Assembly (NCBI GenBank): GCA_900553925.1 | Contig: USFH01000138.1 | Span: forward strand, 1 to 5,528 | Direction: 5' to 3' | Length of the DNA stretch: 5,528 bases | Source: an uncultured Clostridium sp. | GTDB taxonomy: Bacteria > Bacillota > Clostridia > Lachnospirales > Lachnospiraceae | Part shown: positions 1-5,400 of the stretch, piece by piece | How the letters are laid out: each line of letters starts with the position of its first letter | Numbering within the stretch: position 1 is the first letter of the stretch | Translations under genes and position numbers: made by a program | The notes under the pieces: model-generated | What the model was told of the DNA's origin: nothing | Seen by the model: the letters and a program-made list of their open reading frames with translations, nothing else | The model's database searches: none

Positions 1-55
1 ACTCTTCCTTCCAGAGTCTACCTGTGAATGATTCCCATTCCTGGTTCTGTAACAT
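1..55 (-). CDS. pflB: N-terminus of a probable formate C-acetyltransferase (pyruvate formate-lyase), cut by window edge
   Basis: Eighteen codons are visible: MLQNQEWESFTGRLWKEE. The pattern W-x-x-F-x-x-G-x-W-x-x-E resembles the N-terminus of clostridial pyruvate formate-lyases, which continue into a V-R-D-F-I-Q segment not visible here. That enzyme converts pyruvate and CoA to acetyl-CoA and formate by a glycyl radical mechanism in the cytoplasm. The start is well supported: AAAGGAG (70-64) lies eight bases upstream and a good promoter lies further up. The existence of the gene is much surer than its identity, because only 18 residues support the name and the active-site and glycyl-radical segments are outside the window. 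Confidence 0.5.
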   Translation of the reverse strand, partial: MLQNQEWESFTGRLWKEE

Positions 56-77
56 AATAGTTTCTCCTTTCAAATTA

Positions 78-111
78 TTTATATTATGTTTTATATTAGA
101 TGTAATATAAA
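78..111 (-). promoter_or_regulatory. Perfect 9-bp dyad plus a third half-site in the leader
   Basis: TTTATATTA at 90-98 and its inverse TAATATAAA at 103-111 form a perfect 22-base dyad with a four-base centre (GATG). A third copy of TTTATATTA lies at 78-86 in direct orientation, 12 bases from the second. The cluster lies just downstream of the predicted transcription start, a typical repressor position. It could also form a weak AT hairpin in the leader RNA. It does not match the Rex or FNR/CRP consensus as I know them. Confidence 0.5.
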
Positions 112-121
112 CTCTGACTGT

Positions 122-150
122 ATTATACAAAATGTTTCAAATAAAATCAA
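122..150 (-). promoter_or_regulatory. Promoter of the formate-lyase-like gene
   Basis: On the minus strand TTGATT (150-145, four of six -35 positions) and a perfect TATAAT (127-122) are separated by 17 bases, the ideal spacing for the housekeeping sigma factor. The start of transcription would fall near 115, giving a leader of about 60 AT-rich bases before the ATG at 55. Confidence 0.72.
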
Positions 151-187
151 TAATCCCTATCATTTTTATTGTTTTTCTTTTCGTACA

Positions 188-451
188 TCAGCCGTCTATC
201 CGCTCAATTTTAAAGACATTCAGCGTATCGACATCCGGGCATGCGAAAACAGCGGTGCCCTTCTCCTGTCCCGGTATCTCACCGCCATACCGGAGTATAT
301 CCACGTACGGAAATGCAACGTGCATTGCCATCGGACACAGTTTTCCCCGCTCCGTATCAAAATCATAGGAATCACCGATCTTATGACCTCTGTGACATCC
401 CTTTTCCCCCTTCTGATCAATCAGTGTAATTCGAATCCTCGGTCTTGCCAT
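188..451 (-). CDS. TIGR04076-family Cys-rich small protein
   Basis: An 87-residue protein that matches the uncharacterised TIGR04076 family from its conserved pattern: an N-terminal R-I-R-I-T-L strand, C-H-x-G-H-K-x-G-D-S-Y (19-29), L-C-P-M-A-x-H (38-44), F-P-Y-V-x-I-L-R-Y-G-G-E (47-58) and a final C-P-D (71-73) followed by FKIERI. Cys19, Cys39, His44 and Cys71, with His20 and His23 nearby, could form a metal or redox site; that is inference, since no member has a function known to me. No signal peptide or membrane helix is present. Its ATG shares one base with the kinase TGA, and a GGAGG (466-462) inside the last kinase codons lies ten bases upstream. The pairing suggests a link to vitamin B6 or PLP-dependent chemistry, not proven. 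No convincing terminator follows the stop. Confidence 0.85.
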   Translation of the reverse strand: MARPRIRITLIDQKGEKGCHRGHKIGDSYDFDTERGKLCPMAMHVAFPYVDILRYGGEIPGQEKGTAVFACPDVDTLNVFKIERIDG

Positions 452-1275
452 CAGTCAAGCACCTCCATACAGGTTTCCAGCGGAATTCCCTTATATTTAT
501 CCACGTTATCTGCATTTTGGCCGATCATGCTCTTCACGGCATCCATCGCCTCTGCGGTTGCCGTCTGCAGATCCTTGCCACTCATAAGCTTTCCGATAAA
601 TACGGCGGAGAAAATATCTCCCGTTCCCGGAAAATGTACCGGAATTTCTTCGAAATCAACCTTAAAATATTCTTCCTTCTTGTGGTCATATCCGACAACC
701 GATCTGCAATCTGTGCCCGCGATCTTCGCACTTGTGATCACAATCGATTTCGCACCGAATGCACGAAGCTTGTCGATCATCGTATGATACTCTTCCTCTG
801 TCACGCCATCTTCCTTATATGGAAGCTCGGTCAGATATGCCGCCTCGGTATAGTTCGGTACGATATAGTCCGCAGCCGAAATCAGCTCACGCATCAAATC
901 AATCGTCTCCTCTGTGATTCCGTTATAGAGCTTTCCCTCATCTCCCATAATCGGATCTGTGAAGATCGTCACACCTTTTTCCGCCCGTGCCTTACAGAAC
1001 TCGGTCACAAGCTCGGTCTGCTCCTTCGACACGATAAATCCGGTTGAGATTGCATCGAATTCAAATCCAAGCTGTTCCCAGACAGCGATTGCATTTTTCA
1101 TGTAATCGGTTGTATCCAGGATGTCGAACTTACCGTAATCAAGTGTGTTCGACACGATTGCCGTCGGTAGGTTAAATACCTCGTATTTCATATGGGAAAG
1201 CACCGGAATCATCGCGGATAACGCAACCTTTCCATAGCCAGCCATGTCGTTGATCAAAAGTAATTTCTTGCTCAT
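451..1275 (-). CDS. pdxY: Pyridoxal/pyridoxamine kinase (ribokinase superfamily)
   Basis: A 274-residue cytoplasmic kinase that phosphorylates pyridoxal, pyridoxamine or pyridoxine at the 5' hydroxyl with ATP, in the vitamin B6 salvage route to PLP. The N-terminus LLINDMAGYGKVALSAMIPV and the PTAIVSNT stretch (37-44) match the substrate side of PdxK/PdxY-type kinases. DPIMGDEGKLY (107-117) is the family motif near the ATP site, VPNYTEAAYL (139-148) matches the P-N-x-x-E-A motif, and FPGTGDIFSAVF (215-226) holds the anion-hole glycines and catalytic base Asp220. Length is usual for the family. The start is chosen from AAGGAG seven bases upstream. Its TGA overlaps the ATG of the following Cys-rich protein by one base, so the two are translationally coupled. 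Firmicute relatives are often named pyridoxamine kinase; which vitamer is preferred cannot be told, and the symbol is by family only. A hydroxymethylpyrimidine kinase role (ThiD) is a less likely alternative. Confidence 0.88.
   Translation of the reverse strand: MSKKLLLINDMAGYGKVALSAMIPVLSHMKYEVFNLPTAIVSNTLDYGKFDILDTTDYMKNAIAVWEQLGFEFDAISTGFIVSKEQTELVTEFCKARAEKGVTIFTDPIMGDEGKLYNGITEETIDLMRELISAADYIVPNYTEAAYLTELPYKEDGVTEEEYHTMIDKLRAFGAKSIVITSAKIAGTDCRSVVGYDHKKEEYFKVDFEEIPVHFPGTGDIFSAVFIGKLMSGKDLQTATAEAMDAVKSMIGQNADNVDKYKGIPLETCMEVLD
462..466 (-). promoter_or_regulatory. Shine-Dalgarno of the coupled Cys-rich gene, inside the kinase gene
   Basis: GGAGG is read on the minus strand at 466-462 within the codons for the last residues of the kinase (MEVLD), ten bases before the overlapping ATG at 451. 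It supports this start and re-initiation coupled to kinase termination. Confidence 0.75.
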
Positions 1276-1282
1276 TTTGTGT

Positions 1283-1288
1283 CTCCTT
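1283..1288 (-). promoter_or_regulatory. Shine-Dalgarno that fixes the kinase start
   Basis: AAGGAG is read on the minus strand at 1288-1283, seven bases before the ATG at 1275. It decides for this start over the in-frame ATG at 1314, which would add a basic MRIGIKVRKRRHK leader absent from the family and lies next to the proposed -10 box. Confidence 0.85.
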
Positions 1289-1317
1289 TTTCTAACCTTT
1301 ATGCCAATTCGCATTTC

Positions 1318-1343
1318 ATCATAGCATATTTTCTGTCAGAAAA
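1318..1343 (-). promoter_or_regulatory. Extended -10 promoter and overlapping palindrome before the B6 kinase gene
   Basis: On the minus strand TGC-TATGAT (1326-1318) is an extended -10 element; no good -35 is seen 17 bases upstream (a T run). Directly upstream, in the spacer, lies the perfect dyad TTTTCTG-T-CAGAAAA (1329-1343), seven bases per arm around one central base. Its loop is too short for an RNA hairpin, so a protein-binding site is more plausible. The implied 5' leader is about 35 bases and contains the Shine-Dalgarno of the kinase. Confidence 0.5.
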
Positions 1344-1357
1344 AAACACAAAAAGTA

Positions 1358-1708
1358 TTAACTGATTCTCTTCCATTTCATGGATGAAAGCAATGGTTTG
1401 TAGTACATGCGGCTTGCAATAACGGCCTCTCCGTTATCCATCATAATCTTCCCGCGGCTTCCTGAAATCGAAGCAATACTTGAGATTCTGTCTGTATTTA
1501 CAAGCATGGATTTGGATGCCCGGGTAAAATCATACGCATTTACCTTCTCTTCAATCTGGTAAAGGCGATTCTTTATCTCATAAATTTCCTGTTCCGTATA
1601 GGCAAACACTTTCTCTCCTACCGCCTCAAAATACAGGATTTCATCTGTTGAAATCCGATATAATTCTCTATGTTCTCCATATCCTGTGATTTTGTTTGCA
1701 TCGCCCAT
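1358..1708 (-). CDS. LytTR-domain DNA-binding protein, short N-terminus
   Basis: A 116-residue protein that is almost entirely a LytTR DNA-binding domain (residues about 6-108): the EILYFEAVGEKVFAYT strand pair, a helix around NRLYQIEEKV, the diagnostic R-A-S-K-S-M-L-V-N stretch (63-71), and a closing ASRMYYKPL. LytTR proteins bind direct repeats in promoters as transcription regulators. Stand-alone members usually have about 140-150 residues, with 30-40 more at the N-terminus. Those are absent here, and cannot lie upstream, because three in-frame stops (TGA, TAA, TAG) occur within the 27 bases before the ATG and the lipoprotein gene lies beyond. The ribosome site is weak (GGTGA, six bases away). 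The usual membrane partner of this group (DUF3021) is not seen; a lipoprotein gene is upstream instead. It may be a genuine minimal regulator or a trimmed remnant; the DNA-binding core looks intact. Confidence 0.82.
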   Translation of the reverse strand: MGDANKITGYGEHRELYRISTDEILYFEAVGEKVFAYTEQEIYEIKNRLYQIEEKVNAYDFTRASKSMLVNTDRISSIASISGSRGKIMMDNGEAVIASRMYYKPLLSSMKWKRIS

Positions 1709-1735
1709 TTTCTTTCACCGTCTTTATCCTTTCTT

Positions 1736-2206
1736 CTATCCGTGGAAATCTCCCGTCTTCCAATTCACTGCCACATATGGCACGATCTTACCGTCGATTT
1801 TCACATAGACCTGATAGACATCATTTCCGATATATTCGTAATGATCCGGCACCACACCATACTCCTCATACAGCGTCTTCTCGAACTCTTCCTTCCACGA
1901 ATCATCGGATGGCTCGCCTTCCTGTGACTGGGATTCCGTTGTCTGGGATTCTGTTGCCACCGGTTCTGTCGTCCCTGTATTTGAACCTTCTGACTGTAAT
2001 GTGCTGTCCGGGGCATTACTCTCCGTGACAGATTCGGTCGTAGTTTCATTTTCTGTCGTTGTCACTGCCTCGGTTGCTGCTTCCGTCGTAGTCACCGTCT
2101 CGCTGCTCACCCGGATGATATCGGTCGTATTATTATCACTCACATTGCTGCATCCCGCCAAAGCCACTACCATTGCCGTACATAAAATCCATGCTTTCTT
2201 TCTCAT
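1736..2206 (-). CDS. Small lipoprotein with Ser/Thr/Glu-rich tether and short C-terminal domain
   Basis: A 156-residue protein. Residues 1-18 form a lipoprotein signal peptide (MRKK, hydrophobic core) ending in the lipobox L-A-G-C with Cys19 as the expected lipidation site, so the mature protein would be anchored on the outer face of the membrane. Residues 20-103 are a low-complexity Thr/Ser/Glu tether with no Lys or Arg between 33 and 104. Residues 104-156 form a small domain containing YEEYGVVPDHYEYIGNDVYQ, followed by VPYVAVNWKTGDFHG; I do not recognise a characterised family, although similar short tails occur on Lachnospiraceae lipoproteins. The start is set by an AGGA seven bases upstream and the signal peptide. 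The LytTR gene begins 27 bases after the stop, in the same frame, with no terminator between, suggesting co-transcription. Ligand and role are unknown. Confidence 0.85.
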   Translation of the reverse strand: MRKKAWILCTAMVVALAGCSNVSDNNTTDIIRVSSETVTTTEAATEAVTTTENETTTESVTESNAPDSTLQSEGSNTGTTEPVATESQTTESQSQEGEPSDDSWKEEFEKTLYEEYGVVPDHYEYIGNDVYQVYVKIDGKIVPYVAVNWKTGDFHG

Positions 2207-2229
2207 AGTTCTTTCCTTCTTTCGGTTGT

Positions 2230-2258
2230 ATTATAACGATTGATATAAAAAGAAAATA
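2230..2258 (-). promoter_or_regulatory. Probable promoter of the lipoprotein-LytTR genes
   Basis: A perfect TATAAT -10 box is read on the minus strand at 2235-2230. The position 17 bases upstream (2258-2253) reads TATTTT, a poor -35 match. A Shine-Dalgarno AGGA (2217-2214) lies seven bases before the lipoprotein ATG. The weak -35 suggests low basal or activator-dependent transcription; that part is inference. Confidence 0.5.
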
Positions 2259-2320
2259 GGCTCTTTTTCTATCTAAATGTGTCAATTTTTCAGATATTTT
2301 CCGATTTTCTTTTTATAACC

Positions 2321-2357
2321 TGCATCATACATCCGGCATGCATCATTTCTGCATCAA
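2321..2357. repeat. Three direct TGCATCA repeats
   Basis: TGCATCAT occurs at 2321-2328 and 2339-2346, and TGCATCAA at 2350-2357. The start-to-start distances are 18 and 11 bases. They lie roughly 85-125 bases upstream of the lipoprotein -10 box. Direct repeats in this place can be regulator sites, but the spacing does not match the 21-22 base period usual for LytTR sites, and no known operator is recognised. Confidence 0.4.
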
Positions 2358-2424
2358 TACTGTTACAATTTTATTTCTTTTCATAACCAGGTTCCATCCA
2401 GAAACGTGCGCCGCAAGACGCACT

Positions 2425-2464
2425 AAAAAATGACGTTATCCAAAGTAATGGATAACGCCATTTT
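2425..2464 (-). terminator. Intrinsic terminator of the GH16 gene
   Basis: The arms 2427-2441 and 2450-2464 pair over 15 positions with a single mismatch, enclosing an 8-base loop (2442-2449). Read on the minus strand, the hairpin runs into six T residues (2430-2425). It begins about 15 bases after the GH16 TAG stop. The plus-strand reading ends in only four T residues, so termination in that direction would be weaker. It separates the glucanase transcript from the lipoprotein gene. Confidence 0.92.
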
Positions 2465-2479
2465 GACTATCGATAGTTT

Positions 2480-5400
2480 CTATTTTGAGAGAAATGTTTT
2501 TGTTGTATTTGTAACAGCTCCCTTGTAATTATCCGAAGGTGCCTGTTCACCTTTTTTCACAAGCACAACCTGAATTCCTTCGATTCTTTTATGCTGACCA
2601 GTTGTGCCAGACATCTCTCCATTTTTGGCCCACTTCATCCAGCCGTATGTCTGTGAATGCACACGATAATAAATATCATAATGCTCTGCCATCTCACCAT
2701 AAAGCTCAATCTGAATTGCCTCTAATCTCTTTGCATTTCCTGTTGTCCCGCAAAACTCACCATCTTTCTTCCATGTTGCAGATTTATTTGGATCGGCCTG
2801 CCATCCGATTGTCTGCACATGTGCATTGTAACAGATACCGCCTGTATAATCTTTGTTTTTAAGTTCAAGTTTCAAAGACTCTAATCGCTTTGCTTTACCT
2901 GTTGTTCCGGAAATATCTCCGTCATTCTTCCAGTTCTGCCATCCATATGTCTGAAGATGTGAACGATACTGGACATGTGCCCGATCTGAGCCTTCAACTG
3001 TTGCAGCTGTTGCAGCTGCACTTGCCATATAAGCTTTCTTTTCTGATGCTGTTACACCTTCGAACTTGTCTGGTACGCTTTCACCCTTCTTGACAACTAC
3101 TACCTGGATTGCTTCAAGTCTCTTCGCGAGTCCTGCTGTACCGGCAGCCTCACCATTTTTTGCCCAATTCATCCAGCCATAGCCCTGTGCATGAACGCGG
3201 TAATATACATCGTATTTATCCCTGTCTGCACCTGTCAACTGAATCTTGATTGCCTCAAGTCTCTTCGCTTCACATGTTGTTCCGCTGATTTCACCATTTG
3301 ATGACCAGTTTAACCAACCATATCCTTGGCAGTGTGTTGTATACTGAATGCCAAGATCTTCATTTCCCTCTACAGAAATTTTAATCGCTTCTAATCTCTT
3401 TGCCTTTCCTGTTGTTCCTGCCACTGCTCCATTCTTCGCTGCACTTTTATTCCATCCATAACTCTGTATATGTGTAGAATAAGATACTGTTACAGGCTTC
3501 ACAATTGGGTTTTGTGGTGTCGGATTCTCTGGTGTCGGATTCTCTGGTGTCGGATTCTCCGGTGTCGGATTCTCTGGTGTCGGATTCTCCGGTGTCAGAT
3601 TCTCTGCCTCAACCAAAGAAATATTGTCAATTACAATTCTGTGCTGATCAGTAATCTGACCACCTACATTTCCCAAACAGATGCTGAGGAATGCCTGTGC
3701 GTCTGTCTCTTCTGTCATTATAAATTCTTCAGTAAACTTCTGATATTCACTTGTAAGTGTTACAATTCCATCATTTGCATCTTGATCATCGCTGTGCTCA
3801 GAGTATACCGGCCATCCAAGAGCCTCTCCCCCCTGCATTACAACTCTGATTTTTCTATCAATGGATGACTTAGCCTCATATGATAATTTATACTTCTTTC
3901 CTTTTTCCAGCAATACATTGTTCTGTTTAATCTGTATTCTCCAGTCATCCGCACCTGTATTATCTACAGTCACATCCAATGCATTATTTTCTTTTAAACT
4001 GTCAACAACAACAGTTGCTTTTGCTGTGCCGTCTACATATACTTCATATCCTGAAAGATTATCATTGAATGATCCGTTCTTAATCTTTGCATCTTCTACC
4101 ATTTTTACATTATCGAGAGAGATTGCACCTTCGATTTTCAATGAAACTGTCTTGTCTGTAAACTTTGCTGTTGCAGGAATCTTTACAACATAATCTTTCT
4201 TTTCATTTCCTGCTTCAACATTTACTTTATATGTGTTTCCGCCAACAGTTGCAACGACAGTTGCTCCATTTTGCGCATACGCATCAAAGCTCAATGCATA
4301 TGCTGTTCCTTCCTTAAATGCAAGATCTGACTGACTGATTGTTACATTTTTTCCTTCTGTGACCAATCTTCTTCCATCTGAAAGACCTGTTACCTTAATA
4401 TCTGCACCTTCTGGTGTTATATCCCAATATCCAAGATGGTTTTTACCTTCCTGGAAAGATCCATTATAGATACAGCTTCCATTTGCAAGAATTGTCTTTT
4501 CTTCCTTTGCATTCGGATCTGGATTCAAAATCTTCTTAACAGCTACGTTCTGAAGAACGATATTGCCTAAACCTGCATTACCCATATTAAACTCTAAACG
4601 TCCATTCACATCGGAATCTGCCTTCATTACGAACTGTGTGCTGAAGTGCTTCATCTCCGTTGTAAGCTCTGGAACCATGGTTTTCATATATGACTGGTAT
4701 CCACGGTCTGGAGCCTTAACATCTACATTCATCTTACGATTCTCAGATGCTTTTGCATCAAAACTTACTTCATAAGTTGCACCCTTTTCAAAAGGAATAT
4801 TTGCCTGTACTAACTGTACACTGTAATCAACAGTACCTGCTTTTTCTGTCTTGATAACCATAGAGTTATCTTTGATTTCTGCTGTTGCAGCACCATCCAA
4901 AGCAGTTATGAATTTCCAATTTGTATCATCTGTCAAATCCTCTGCCTCTGCAAATGTGCTGTTCTTAATATAGTTTCCGCTGTCGTCTGGCTCGTTTGTA
5001 GGCTCAAACTTAACTTCTGGACGTGTTACATTCTCATCATAAGAATCTTTCTGATAGACTCTTACATAATCAACAACAAACGGATTGTCAACAAAACTTG
5101 TTTCCTCGTTTGGATTTCCTACCCATGAACCACCAACTGCGAGGTTCAAAATAATGTAAAAAGGTTGATCGAAAGGTGCTGGATATGTAAGTGTTCCCTG
5201 TCCTTCTGTTGTTGAATGCCAGTTGCTTTCCTCATGATACTTTTTTCCATCTACATACCATGTAATCTTGCCTGGTTCCCAATCACATGTAAATGTGTGG
5301 AATTCATCGGAGAACGACGGACCATCTTCGATTGTATAGGTTCCCTGACTTTCTGCATGTGGATTTCCGTAATGTATGGTTCCGTACAACTTATTTGTAT

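Larger units (their letters stand above)
2207..2424. other. Non-coding stretch upstream of the lipoprotein gene
   Basis: About 220 bases without a credible gene lie between the GH16 terminator and the lipoprotein start. They contain a 5-bp GC hairpin (GTGCG 2406-2410 with CGCAC 2419-2423), three direct copies of TGCATCA (2321, 2339, 2350), and the lipoprotein promoter near 2230-2258. The rest is AT-rich with nothing recognisable on either strand. Confidence 0.7.

Noticed and set aside
128..187. Terminator after the Cys-rich gene
   Set aside because: The stretch is AT-rich with only an imperfect pairing of AT bases and no clear stem with a T run, so read-through cannot be excluded.
86..1047. 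Long plus-strand open frames at 86-787 and 445-1047
   Set aside because: They are antisense to the kinase and Cys-rich genes, show no family resemblance and lack ribosome sites; they are frame shadows.
451..1314. Kinase start at the ATG at 1314
   Set aside because: It adds a basic leader not found in the family, lacks a ribosome site and abuts the -10 box; the ATG at 1275 has AAGGAG seven bases upstream.
1670..2243. Plus-strand open frames opposite the LytTR and lipoprotein genes
   Set aside because: Their low-complexity composition mirrors the Thr/Ser/Glu tether on the other strand; no independent coding signal.
2406..2423. Second intrinsic terminator at the GTGCG/CGCAC hairpin
   Set aside because: The stem is only five base pairs and no T tract follows on the minus strand; it may be a chance hairpin beside the real terminator.
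3507..3596. Short tandem repeats as a CRISPR array
   Set aside because: Units are 15 bases, contiguous without spacers, and in frame within a protein linker.
3470..3868. Plus-strand open frame with a WCRIL-type repeat
   Set aside because: The repeat is the complement of the TPENP linker repeat, not a real repeat protein.
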